This document shows positions 6,652 through 13,554 of a stretch of DNA of 14,860 bases, piece by piece. The translations under genes and the position numbers were made by a program. The notes beneath the pieces were generated by a model. The model ran no database searches. It was not told the origin of the DNA and saw only the letters and a program-made list of their open reading frames with translations. Source of the DNA: Nitrososphaerota archaeon (GTDB lineage Archaea > Thermoproteota > Nitrososphaeria > Nitrososphaerales > Nitrososphaeraceae). The first letter of the stretch is position 1. Each line of letters opens with the position of its first letter. Location: NCBI GenBank assembly GCA_005877345.1, contig VBPR01000219.1, positions 1 to 14,860 of the forward strand, written 5' to 3'.

Positions 6652-7650
6652 ATGACGGATTTATTGAATCCAGAAATTGAAGAGCTTAACCAGAAGGCTG
6701 AACAATATCGCCACCTTCTTTCTAATCTGCATAGCGAGATTAGCAGAGTAATCGTAGGTCAAGACGAAATCATTGCTAAATTAGTAATGGCATTGTTGTC
6801 AAGAGGCCACGTATTATTAGAGGGAGTTCCTGGTCTTGCTAAAACTTTGTTGATAAGGACATTGTCAGAATGTATTGATTCGAATTTTGTACGTTTACAA
6901 TTCACGCCTGATCTATTACCTGCTGATATTATTGGAACCAAAATTTACGATCATAATTCTGCAACATTTAGGACAGTAAAAGGACCCATTTTTTCTCATT
7001 TTGTTTTAGCAGATGAAATAAACAGAGCTCCTCCAAAAGTCCAATCGGCGTTATTAGAAGCAATGCAAGAAAGACAAGTAACCATACAAGGAGAGACATT
7101 TCTACTAAAAGAACCATTTTTTGTTATGGCGACTCAAAATCCTATTGAATCAGAAGGTACCTACAAGTTACCGGAAGCACAGATTGATCGTTTTATGTTT
7201 AAACTATTGATTTCATATCCTCGAAAAGAAGAGGAATCAAAAATTATTCAGAGATTCACAGAAGGATTTGATGTTAAGGTACAGAAAATAATCTCTACTG
7301 ATCAATTAACAGAAATTCAAATATTTAATAACCAAATTTATACCGACCAAAAAATCCGTGACTACGTAGCACAGATTGTCGATGCTACAAGACATCCGGA
7401 AGATTATGATCTAGATATTGATAATAAGATAGAGTATGGTGCATCACCGAGAGCTTCCCTTTGGTTAACAGTGGGTGCTAAATCAAATGCAATTCTCAAT
7501 GGGAGAGGATATGTAATTCCACAAGACATTCAAGATATTATCTACGATGTACTTCGGCATAGAATTCTTCTCACGTATGATGCAGAAGCAGAGTATATTA
7601 CAAGCGAACAGATAATTAAAACAATAGTAGAGACGGTCCCTGTCCCTTAA
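6652..7650 (+). CDS. MoxR family AAA+ ATPase
   Basis: The 332-aa protein is a normal-length MoxR ATPase. An N-terminal helix is followed by VIVGQDEII (33-41) and Walker A GVPGLAKT (58-65). Walker B is FVLADEIN (117-124), continuing with RAPPKVQSALLEAMQERQVT. Sensor 1 is MATQNP (159-164), the arginine finger lies in EAQIDRF (R180), and sensor 2 is GASPRAS (R267), with a C-terminal lid of helices. Every catalytic residue is present. MoxR ATPases form cytoplasmic hexamers that, with VWA-domain partners, remodel or insert cofactors into client proteins. The gene is first of four co-directional genes: DUF58 begins 29 bases later, followed by the VWA and membrane/Gln-rich genes with 4-base overlaps. 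This order identifies it as the motor of a Bat-like system. Confidence 0.95.
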   Translation: MTDLLNPEIEELNQKAEQYRHLLSNLHSEISRVIVGQDEIIAKLVMALLSRGHVLLEGVPGLAKTLLIRTLSECIDSNFVRLQFTPDLLPADIIGTKIYDHNSATFRTVKGPIFSHFVLADEINRAPPKVQSALLEAMQERQVTIQGETFLLKEPFFVMATQNPIESEGTYKLPEAQIDRFMFKLLISYPRKEEESKIIQRFTEGFDVKVQKIISTDQLTEIQIFNNQIYTDQKIRDYVAQIVDATRHPEDYDLDIDNKIEYGASPRASLWLTVGAKSNAILNGRGYVIPQDIQDIIYDVLRHRILLTYDAEAEYITSEQIIKTIVETVPVP

Positions 7651-7670
7651 TTTTTGTTATGATCATTTGA

Positions 7671-7678
7671 AGTGATCC
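7671..7678 (+). promoter_or_regulatory. Ribosome binding site of the DUF58 gene
   Basis: AGTGATCC matches the GGTGATC part of the archaeal Shine-Dalgarno sequence directly before the ATG at 7680, as expected for an internal operon gene. Confidence 0.5.
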
Positions 7679-7679
7679 T

Positions 7680-8558
7680 ATGGAACAAACACAAGAAATT
7701 CTAAAACAAATCAAAAAACTCGAAATTTCTACAAAATATTTAGTGGATAAATTAATCGCAGGGAATTATCGTTCCTTATTTAATGGACAAGGAATTGAAT
7801 TTTCAGAGCTTCGAGAATATAGATCTGGAGACGATGTACGTTCTATAGATTGGAATGTCACGGCCAGATATAATCAACCTTACGTTAAAGAATTTGTTGA
7901 AGAAAGATCCGTAGAGGTATATTTCATTTTAGATTTGTCTGACTCTGAAAGTTTTGGGAATAAGATTTCTAAGAAAAGAAAAGCATTAGAAATAGTTGCA
8001 AGCTTGATGTTCGCAGCACTGAGAAATAATGATAACATTGGTATTTTCTTATTTACGGAAAAAATTGAAAAATTCATTCCTGCAAGAAAAGGAAAAAAAC
8101 ATGTTCTGCAAATTCTAAGTTCAATCATTTCTTTCCAGCCAAAATCAAAGATAACTAACTTGAAAGCAACTCTGGTTCAGGTATCACAAATTCTAAAAAA
8201 GCGCGCTATTTTGTTTATAGTTTCAGATTTTTTTGATTCTAATGATTATTCAAAACCTTTGAAAATATTGAGGAGGAAGCATGATATAATTTTACTAAAA
8301 ATCGTTGATTTACGTGAACAAGAAATTCCACAAATAGGATTGATTGAGCTTGAAGATAAAGAAACTGGAGAACAGATTCTTATTGATACGTCTAATCCCG
8401 TATTTCTGAGAAAATACACAGAAATTGTATTAGACAATGAGTTACAATTTATGTCAACTCTAGGAAAGCTGAAACTTGATTGTATAAAGATTTTAACTGA
8501 TGAAAATTACGAGGTGCCTTTAAGAAATTTTTTCAAGAAGAGAATTAGGAGTCAATGA
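7680..8558 (+). CDS. DUF58 domain-containing protein (VWA-like)
   Basis: The 292-aa protein carries the DUF58 hallmark at residues 40-63: EFSELREYRSGDD, then VRSIDWNVTAR. This is followed by PYVKEFVEERSVEVYFILDLSDS. DLSDS (85-89) has the D-x-S-x-S form of a VWA metal site (MIDAS). A later strand, ILFIVSDFFDS (177-187), fits the VWA fold. There is no membrane segment or signal peptide, so it is cytoplasmic. DUF58 proteins are regularly encoded directly after MoxR ATPases and are thought to act as their adaptor or client-binding partner; this is family knowledge, not shown by this sequence. The stop overlaps the start of the next gene (ATGA), suggesting coupled translation. Confidence 0.94.
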   Translation: MEQTQEILKQIKKLEISTKYLVDKLIAGNYRSLFNGQGIEFSELREYRSGDDVRSIDWNVTARYNQPYVKEFVEERSVEVYFILDLSDSESFGNKISKKRKALEIVASLMFAALRNNDNIGIFLFTEKIEKFIPARKGKKHVLQILSSIISFQPKSKITNLKATLVQVSQILKKRAILFIVSDFFDSNDYSKPLKILRRKHDIILLKIVDLREQEIPQIGLIELEDKETGEQILIDTSNPVFLRKYTEIVLDNELQFMSTLGKLKLDCIKILTDENYEVPLRNFFKKRIRSQ

Positions 8559-9511
8559 TTTTGTCCGGATTTGATTCTCAAATCGTTTTAATCGCTCTTC
8601 TTATTCTTCCCGGTCTGTATTTTCTATATCGTAAAATTATATCCAAAAAGAAAAAGGAAGCTATAAAGTTCAGTAATTTAGAATTTATTAAATCTGCAGA
8701 AGCCAATAAGAGAAAATCTCATAGGGATTTATGGTTACTTTTTATTTCTTTAGCCGCAATCGGATCGATGATTGTGGGATTTGCTAACCCACATATTCCA
8801 CTTGCACAAAGTAAAGAAGGAGTAAACGTAGTACTTGTGATTGATGTCTCTGGAAGTATGCAAGCTACAGACTATAAACCTGACAGACTCGAAGCTGCAA
8901 AAAATTCTGCAAAAACTCTTGTCGAGTCATTACTTCCTAAAGATAACGCAGGAATTGTAATTTTTGGCACTGGTGCAACAACCGCGGCATATCTCAGTCC
9001 CAATAAGGACAAGGTTTTAGAAAAACTATCCAATATTGCTCCAACTAATGGTGAAACAGCCATTGGTGATGGATTGAGTTTGGGAATTGATATGGCAACA
9101 TCTATTCAAAATCAGAAAAAAGTTGTGATTCTGCTTAGCGACGGTGTGAGTAACGCTGGTGTGATCTCGACCTCTGAGGCGATATCGTTTGCAAAATCAA
9201 ATAATATTCAAGTTTACACAGTTGGACTTGGTTCTAAGGGTAAAACTCTGGTAGGTTATGATTTCTTCGGCAGTCCCCAATACGCAGAACTAGACGAAAA
9301 TACACTCAAATCCATAGCGGATAAGACAGGGGGAAAATATTTCAAATCGGTAGATATCAAAACTTTAAATGAAATCTACCAGAATATCAGTTCGGATATA
9401 AAGCGAGAAACAGAGGAAACTAACATCAAAGATTGGTTTTTTATTGCTGCACTTGGCTTCTTCTTTTTACAATTCTATTTGAGGTATGGTAGAGGGAGAA
9501 TAATACAATGA
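8555..9511 (+). CDS. Membrane-anchored VWA-domain protein (BatA/BatB-like)
   Basis: The 318-aa protein has the classic Bat topology. An N-terminal membrane helix (about 9-26) precedes a basic loop (KKKKEA), and a second helix (about 58-77) is followed by the VWA domain (about 90-285) and a C-terminal helix WFFIAALGFFFLQFYL (294-309). The MIDAS is complete: DVSGS (97-101), T168 in GETAIGDG, and D196 in LLSDG. A perfect MIDAS indicates metal-dependent ligand binding. By the positive-inside rule (the KKKK loop and the YGRGR tail) the VWA domain probably faces outside, with the basic loop cytoplasmic; this is inference. The ATG lies within ATGA overlapping the DUF58 stop, with AGGAG at 8547-8551 as Shine-Dalgarno. 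The next gene overlaps in the same way. Confidence 0.94.
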   Translation: MILSGFDSQIVLIALLILPGLYFLYRKIISKKKKEAIKFSNLEFIKSAEANKRKSHRDLWLLFISLAAIGSMIVGFANPHIPLAQSKEGVNVVLVIDVSGSMQATDYKPDRLEAAKNSAKTLVESLLPKDNAGIVIFGTGATTAAYLSPNKDKVLEKLSNIAPTNGETAIGDGLSLGIDMATSIQNQKKVVILLSDGVSNAGVISTSEAISFAKSNNIQVYTVGLGSKGKTLVGYDFFGSPQYAELDENTLKSIADKTGGKYFKSVDIKTLNEIYQNISSDIKRETEETNIKDWFFIAALGFFFLQFYLRYGRGRIIQ

Positions 9512-11142
9512 AGATAGTTGCTTTATTATTGATTATTTTTATGGGTTTCTTCCAAGCTGTTTACGCACAAGATATTTTGCTATCAACGAATCAAACTGAA
9601 TATTATTTTAAGACTGGTGAAAATGCGATAATTCCAATTGAGATTAACAATACTTATAGAAAACAGATTTCAGGCACATTGGAATATACTATAACACAGC
9701 TGATTAACCAAGGAAACATACAATTATCAAATTATAACACTGAAAAAAAATCTCTTTCTATAAACGAAGAAAATACCAAAGTTTCTTTGGATTTAGCTAA
9801 GTCAGACACTCCCTCCAATTTTACCGTTAACATAAATTTTAATTATAATGAAAATGGAGATCGAATTGTTTCTCTAGGTCCTATAATAATTCATTTTGTA
9901 TCTGATGAGTCCCAAAAAAATACCCACCAGCAAAATAAAATGCAGAGTTCCTCACAACCGAACACACAATCTAAACAACAGGATTTATTTTCACAACAAC
10001 AGCAGCAGATGGAACAGCTTCAAAACGAACTGTTAGGGAATCAACAGGATTTATTTTCACAACAACAGCAGCAGATGGAACAGCTTCAAAACAACTTGTT
10101 TGGAAATCAACAAAATCTATCACAAAATAAACAACAACAACTTCAAAACAACCAATTGGCTCAAGATAGCAGTGCATTAAAACAACAGTTGGAAAAACAG
10201 GTACAAAATCAAGAACAAATAAAGAAAGAATTCGAACAGAAACTATTTTCCAATAATGATTTTCTAAATAGACATCAAGAACTCTTAAAAAACAGATATA
10301 ACATGAGTAGGAGTAATTTGAATGCAATATCTAACGTTACTGGCAGCTTTGATATAAAATACAATAGCACAAATGGAAAATGGGCCACATTGCAAGGAAA
10401 TATGAAGAATGGAACAATAACGGAGATAACTGAGCAATCGCAAGCTGAACAAGAAAAACTTTTACAAAAGTTAAAACAAAATATATTGTATCGACAATTT
10501 CATAGTAAGTTACTTACAGAAGGATTTTCTCAAAATGATATCACTTTTGATGCTAACGGAAATGAGACTAATATCATATTGAAATATGAGGATCAAAAAC
10601 ATGCTAACGCTAAAATAATCGCAAATTTCGTAAATGACGAGATAAAGCAAGTTACACTAGAAGATAGAAATTCTAACCCATTGAATTTAATGTTATTAAT
10701 AATAATTGTTGTTACTATCGTATCTGCAATATCTATTTATTTTGTAATTAAAAAATTCATAAATAAAGAAAGGTTTACTATTATTGATTCATCTTCAATT
10801 CCAAACTTAAAGTCCTTCGATCATGTTACCGAATCAAAAAAACTAATAGATGAAGCTATCAAGTATCATGATAAAGGACGATACAAGGAAGCCTTCGGTA
10901 CTGCAGGAAAATCTATCAGATTGTTTTTGAGTCATGATTCAGGTATCAAAAGAGAAATAACTAGTGAAGAATTAATTCAATTAATACAAAAAAATAATTA
11001 TCCTGTAGATGATATCAGAGAATGTTTAAAAATTACTGATCTTGTAGAATTTGCTAAATTAAAAGCTAGTGAATATGATTTTAAAAAAATTATATCATTA
11101 TTCAACAAACTGTCAAATGAACAGAACTTCGATAATACGTAA
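9508..11142 (+). CDS. Signal-peptide, Gln-rich, single-TM protein of the MoxR operon (BatD position)
   Basis: The 544-aa protein is the last gene of the operon and not an obvious member of a named family. A signal peptide (1-20, cut after VYA) is followed by a beta-rich, Ig-like or BatD-like extracytoplasmic domain (21-132). Next comes a Gln/Asn-rich, probably coiled-coil segment (about 140-250) with a tandem 22-residue repeat. A mixed domain follows (275-385; FDIKYNSTNGKWATLQGN, then ANAKIIANFVNDEIKQVTLE). A membrane helix spans about 393-416 (LMLLIIIVVTIVSAISIYFV). The basic, helical cytoplasmic tail (417-544) includes a TPR-like HDKGRYKEAF helix pair and a TSEELIQLI...LKITDLVEFAKLKAS region, like the tails of BatD/DUF4129-type proteins. 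Its outside domain could bind clients while the tail contacts DUF58/MoxR. The ATG overlaps the VWA stop (ATGA). Confidence 0.85.
   Translation: MKIVALLLIIFMGFFQAVYAQDILLSTNQTEYYFKTGENAIIPIEINNTYRKQISGTLEYTITQLINQGNIQLSNYNTEKKSLSINEENTKVSLDLAKSDTPSNFTVNINFNYNENGDRIVSLGPIIIHFVSDESQKNTHQQNKMQSSSQPNTQSKQQDLFSQQQQQMEQLQNELLGNQQDLFSQQQQQMEQLQNNLFGNQQNLSQNKQQQLQNNQLAQDSSALKQQLEKQVQNQEQIKKEFEQKLFSNNDFLNRHQELLKNRYNMSRSNLNAISNVTGSFDIKYNSTNGKWATLQGNMKNGTITEITEQSQAEQEKLLQKLKQNILYRQFHSKLLTEGFSQNDITFDANGNETNIILKYEDQKHANAKIIANFVNDEIKQVTLEDRNSNPLNLMLLIIIVVTIVSAISIYFVIKKFINKERFTIIDSSSIPNLKSFDHVTESKKLIDEAIKYHDKGRYKEAFGTAGKSIRLFLSHDSGIKREITSEELIQLIQKNNYPVDDIRECLKITDLVEFAKLKASEYDFKKIISLFNKLSNEQNFDNT
9976..10161 (+). 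repeat. In-frame 66-bp tandem repeat encoding Gln-rich segment
   Basis: The units start at 9976, 10042 and 10108. The first 51 bases of units 1 and 2 (9976-10026 and 10042-10092) are identical, which indicates recent duplication or conversion. Unit 3 keeps the register but is diverged. Each unit encodes 22 residues of the form QQDLFSQQQQQMEQLQN plus five. Length variation between strains is likely. Confidence 0.9.
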
Positions 11143-11593
11143 ATAATAATCGAGTCCGATCACTTATTTCTGAAATTGTATTTTTAGTGTAAAACATTTA
11201 TCTATTGATATAACTGTAAGAAAGTGTTCTACTCTGAACAGTCTTATGTAAGTCACAAGCCTAGTCGGTAAGAACTTAGAAGATTGTCTAATATCTTTAT
11301 AATAGAAAGTTCATAGTTGAATCTGGAGAAGGAATTTGTATCAGAGTCTAAAACCATAATATTATTTGCCAACAGAACCAAATACCGGCCCGTCGGGAAC
11401 CATGCTGTTAACAGCGCGGATGCAAAAAAGAGGAATCTGGGAATCTCCATCATGGTAGACCTATATAGTATCATAACTTGGTGTTACTGTTGATCTCCAC
11501 TGCTAACAGGGGACAATGGGCATATTCCTCAGCTTCCGTAAATAATTTTTAGTTATTTGGTAAAAGGTATTCTTAATACCATTATAGTAATTG
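11143..11593. other. Intergenic stretch after the MoxR operon
   Basis: No gene is supported. A T-rich run at 11178-11185 may end the operon transcript. Repeat copy C lies at 11381-11425. A 73-codon minus frame (11253-11474) has a hydrophobic start but passes through the repeat and resembles no family. Confidence 0.5.
11381..11425 (+). repeat. Dispersed repeat, copy C
   Basis: AATACCGGCCCGTCGGGA (11381-11398) shares AATACCGG and the core with copy A. It is followed by the perfect palindrome GCTGTTAACAGC (11404-11415) and CGGATGCAAA, matching the ATTGTTAACAAT...CGGATCCAAA arrangement of copy B. Confidence 0.6.
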
Positions 11594-11731
11594 TCATGAT
11601 CTCTTTTTAATCTTCCTAACTTTTTTTCTGAGTGTGGTCGGAGTGGTTTTTAACCGAGCTACGGTTTTATTTATTTTCTCTAATTGCTTATCTATAGCGG
11701 CGACTTGATCAACCAATTGTTTTATGACCAT
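11594..11731 (-). CDS. Small basic coiled-coil protein, probably missing its N-terminus
   Basis: From the ATG at 11729-11731 this encodes 45 residues in a heptad-like pattern (MVIKQLVDQVAAIDKQLEKI, then a basic KKVRKIKKRS tail). Coding character continues upstream in the same frame to about 11806 (TQKTLTQIDKISVSSKKQN) without any start codon, so the ATG is probably internal and the true N-terminus has been lost. Short helical proteins ending in Lys/Arg-rich tails are often nucleic-acid binding or structural, but no family is recognised. It lies head-to-head with the truncated cupredoxin gene; the frame overlaps that gene's apparent start, marking a rearrangement junction near 11783-11806. Confidence 0.4.
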   Translation of the reverse strand: MVIKQLVDQVAAIDKQLEKINKTVARLKTTPTTLRKKVRKIKKRS

Positions 11732-11782
11732 ATTCTGTTTCTTACTACTTACGGATATTTTATCAATTTGTGTTAAGGTTTT

Positions 11783-12070
11783 TTGAGTAACGTCGACGAG
11801 AACAAATTAAAGATTGCAGGAGATTCATTCTCGATTCATACTCTTGTTGTAAATAAGGGAGATAAAGTTGCCATACATTTTTACAATGTTGACGACAATA
11901 AATCAGTAAGACACAACTTTATCATAGGAGATCCATATAAGGTTAATATTGATCTTGGTTTCGGTCAGAACGGAAATGAAACCTTCACGGGAGACAAAAC
12001 TGGAGTGTTTACTTACTACTGCTCGTATCATTTGCCAGTTATGACAGGGCAATTGGTCGTAGTACCATAG
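11783..12070 (+). CDS. Cupredoxin (plastocyanin-like), N-terminally truncated
   Basis: The 95-residue frame is a nearly complete cupredoxin domain. IHTLVVNKGDKVAIHFYN forms the early strands. The type-1 copper ligands are visible: H42 in VRHNF, then C80, H83 and M87 in YYCSYHLPVM, ending TGQLVVVP. Such domains bind copper outside the cell and serve electron transfer; ammonia oxidisers encode many. This one lacks the signal peptide or membrane anchor that a secreted copper protein needs. The only available starts are TTG at 11783 and internal codons, and there is no Shine-Dalgarno site. The upstream DNA encodes a different protein on the other strand, so the 5' end was probably lost in a rearrangement. 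It is either a pseudogene or a cytoplasmic relic; the ligand set itself is intact. Confidence 0.7.
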   Translation: MSNVDENKLKIAGDSFSIHTLVVNKGDKVAIHFYNVDDNKSVRHNFIIGDPYKVNIDLGFGQNGNETFTGDKTGVFTYYCSYHLPVMTGQLVVVP

Positions 12071-12153
12071 GAATTATTTCTTGAGTTAATGATTTATTTG
12101 GCGTTTACGATAATAATTATCTTCTTTTAAAAGGTCTAAGGGGAGGAGAATTG

Positions 12154-12159
12154 TTTTTT
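12154..12159 (+). terminator. T-run after the cupredoxin
   Basis: Six T residues follow a GC-rich GGGGAGGAGAA stretch, and an AGCCC...GGGCT inverted pair lies just beyond (12161-12187). Archaeal termination uses T-runs, so this could end transcription, although the region may no longer be expressed. Confidence 0.3.
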
Positions 12160-12212
12160 CTAGCCCAATTCGGTCTCCCGTAGGGCTCTTTCAGTTTTCA
12201 CTCGGTTCTCAA

Positions 12213-12220
12213 AATTATAG
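12213..12220 (+). promoter_or_regulatory. TATA box of the small secreted protein gene
   Basis: AATTATAG predicts a start site near 12242, leaving a leader of about 14 bases before the ATG at 12256. Confidence 0.4.
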
Positions 12221-12255
12221 AATGCCAGTTAATTATTTATTATCTATTGTCGTAC

Positions 12256-12729
12256 ATGTTTCCATTAATGAAAGCATATTTCCTTGCCATTGCAATAGTG
12301 CTGGCGTTAGGGTTCGGGCTATTGTTCGGAAGTACACCGTCAAGAGTTATGGCTGAATCCGGCGTCGGAAAAGATGTCTTCAAGATTGTTGTAAGTCTTT
12401 ATGGTATTACAGACTCAACAAAAGATATCATAACAATAGTCAATGTCGGTGATCAGACGAAGGTTAAGTTACACAACGCAGGAAACTCGACCTCTGATAA
12501 AACTTCATATGTATTCACATTTCCAGGTCTAACCGTAGAAAACGGAGAACCGTACACCGTCTGCACGATGAGTACCGAAAATTTTAATTTGAAGTGTGAA
12601 CATGGACAAAATTCACCTTTTAACAGACCCGAATTTGTGGACATAAACGTAGGAGGGAAATCAAGCGAAAAGGTGTCTGAGAAATTTAATGGAAACGTAA
12701 CAGAGAGTTCTAGCGAAAAGAAAAAATAG
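12256..12729 (+). CDS. Small secreted protein of unknown function
   Basis: From ATG 12256 the product has 157 residues. An equally possible ATG at 12268 gives MKAYFLAIAIVLALGFG and a tidier signal peptide; TTG at 12247 is less likely. The signal peptide probably ends after RVMA. The mature part is hydrophilic and beta-rich (VFKIVVSLYGIT, DIITIVNVGDQTKVKL, YVFTFPGLTVENGEPYTVC, NFNLKCEHG). It holds two cysteines about 13 residues apart that could form a disulphide. The tail is rich in Ser, Glu and Lys and ends in EKKK. No catalytic motif or known family is recognised. It seems to be an exported lineage-specific protein of the kind common in soil Nitrososphaerota. The reading frame is intact, unlike its neighbours on both sides. 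Confidence 0.75.
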   Translation: MFPLMKAYFLAIAIVLALGFGLLFGSTPSRVMAESGVGKDVFKIVVSLYGITDSTKDIITIVNVGDQTKVKLHNAGNSTSDKTSYVFTFPGLTVENGEPYTVCTMSTENFNLKCEHGQNSPFNRPEFVDINVGGKSSEKVSEKFNGNVTESSSEKKK

Positions 12730-12748
12730 TAACTTCTGATCTAACTTT

Positions 12749-12756
12749 TTTATAAT
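12749..12756 (+). promoter_or_regulatory. TATA box of the NHL gene remnant
   Basis: TTTATAAT sits so that transcription would begin near 12779, just before the ATG at 12784. This supports that ATG over the TTG at 12757. Confidence 0.4.
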
Positions 12757-12783
12757 TTGTTAAAAAAAGTTTTTTGTATATCT

Positions 12784-13041
12784 ATGGATACGTTGAAAAT
12801 GTCCGTACGTTCTACTTTCATTACCTCACTATTTATTATATTAATCTGTCAAACTTGCATTTATAGTAACGAAGTTAACGCCCTAGAAATGAAACTCAAA
12901 TACAAAGGTGAGCTTGGATCAAAAGGAAGTAAAAACGGACAATTTATGTTTCCTCACAGTCTTGCTGTAGACAATTCTGGTAACCATCTATGTAGGGGAT
13001 ACCGGGAACAAACGAATTCACAAATTTTGATCCCCCAATGA
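12784..13041 (+). pseudogene. Secreted NHL-repeat protein, frameshifted and truncated
   Basis: The start is intact: a signal peptide (MDTLKMSVRSTFITSLFIILI, cut near VNA), then KYKGELGSKGSKNGQF and FPHSLAVDNSGN, the opening of an NHL beta-propeller blade. At 12985 an extra C shifts the frame. Skipping it restores the diagnostic IYVGDTGNKRIHKF (12986-13027), and removing one T from the run at 13025-13028 then restores DPP. After that no further blade is seen, although NHL proteins normally have four to six. The gene is thus broken by two single-base insertions and lacks most of its 3' part. The unshifted frame ends in a meaningless tail at 13041. Intact relatives are exported and probably act in binding; no function remains likely here. 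Confidence 0.8.
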
Positions 13042-13136
13042 ATATTATATGTAATTTCTCATTTATTATTTACCACACTAACGCATTAATGGTTCAAATT
13101 CTTGATGATCATAATAGTTAACCTTGTTATGTTCGT

Positions 13137-13150
13137 GGCCGTCGGGATGC
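13137..13150 (+). repeat. Dispersed repeat core, copy D
   Basis: GGCCGTCGGGATGC contains the core CGTCGGGAT (13140-13148) and shares the 11-mer CGTCGGGATGC with copy B. No palindrome follows. Confidence 0.5.
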
Positions 13151-13186
13151 TTGTAGACTAGGAGAGATGCGATGCTAATACTGTTC

Positions 13187-13273
13187 CTATGATGTTCCGG
13201 TTGCAGAAAGTACTTCAACTCGGTTGTTATCACGATCTACGACAAACACCTTAACAGGAGATTCTGCTGTCAT
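13187..13273 (-). pseudogene. NHL-repeat fragment
   Basis: The 28-codon frame MTAESPVKVFVVDRDN...TS contains VFVVDRDNNRVEVLS, a typical NHL blade core (strand, D-x-x-N-N-R-V, strand). It is far too short for a protein and lies opposed to the NHL gene remnant about 150 bases away. It is most likely a piece of a second NHL gene, or an inverted piece of the same one. Confidence 0.6.
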
Positions 13274-13303
13274 TATTCATTCATCCAATCATTAGACGAA
13301 AAA

Positions 13304-13462
13304 TTAGGTCGGGTCTTCGTTAGCATTATCGTCATCGACCGACTGTGCTGGTTTCTGTATCGGGTTTTCATAAGTATCTGTTTCTGGGTTATCTTTTGCT
13401 TGACTCAGGCTCTTTTGATTCTTTCGCGTGCCAAGTTCGTTTTCCTTGCCTTGTTTACTCAT
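13304..13462 (-). CDS. Small hydrophilic protein, 52 aa
   Basis: A clean ATG-to-TAA frame encodes 52 residues without any hydrophobic segment. It is rich in Lys, Asn, Gln, Asp and Glu: it begins MSKQGKENELGTRKNQKSLS and has an acidic, Pro-containing tail (SVDDDNANEDPT). The N-half is basic and the C-half acidic. The composition suggests a disordered protein, as seen in small stress-related archaeal proteins; that role is a guess. No family is recognised and no Shine-Dalgarno or clear TATA box was identified. Against it being real: short length and decayed surroundings. In favour: a coherent composition from start to stop. Confidence 0.45.
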   Translation of the reverse strand: MSKQGKENELGTRKNQKSLSQAKDNPETDTYENPIQKPAQSVDDDNANEDPT

Positions 13463-13554
13463 TTAAGTAAAAAATGGCCAACAAAACATAAGAAGCTGTT
13501 ACAAGCTTGCAGCTTGCTCAAAAATGAACTTGGAGTATAAATTAAACACAACCA

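Noticed and set aside
9971..10327. 118-codon antisense frame in the Gln-rich region
   Set aside because: Mirror of CAA/CAG-rich coding DNA (Val/Leu/Cys-rich translation); its repeats are those of the real gene.
11404..11415. TGTTAACA palindrome as a tRNA-Asn anticodon loop (CTGTTAA)
   Set aside because: The loop matches but no anticodon stem forms, and the distance to the supposed T-stem is far too short.
11253..11474. 73-codon minus frame with hydrophobic beginning
   Set aside because: Passes through repeat copy C and resembles no protein; the signal-like start arises from the repeat.
12141..12182. Strong Shine-Dalgarno-like GGGGAGGAG followed by a 10-codon TTG frame
   Set aside because: Considered as a leader peptide, but it lies far before the next gene and upstream of that gene's own TATA box; probably chance.
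13471..13483. 13-mer TGGCCAACAAAAC shared with the end of the SnoaL gene (5039-5051)
   Set aside because: Too short and without any further similarity on either side.
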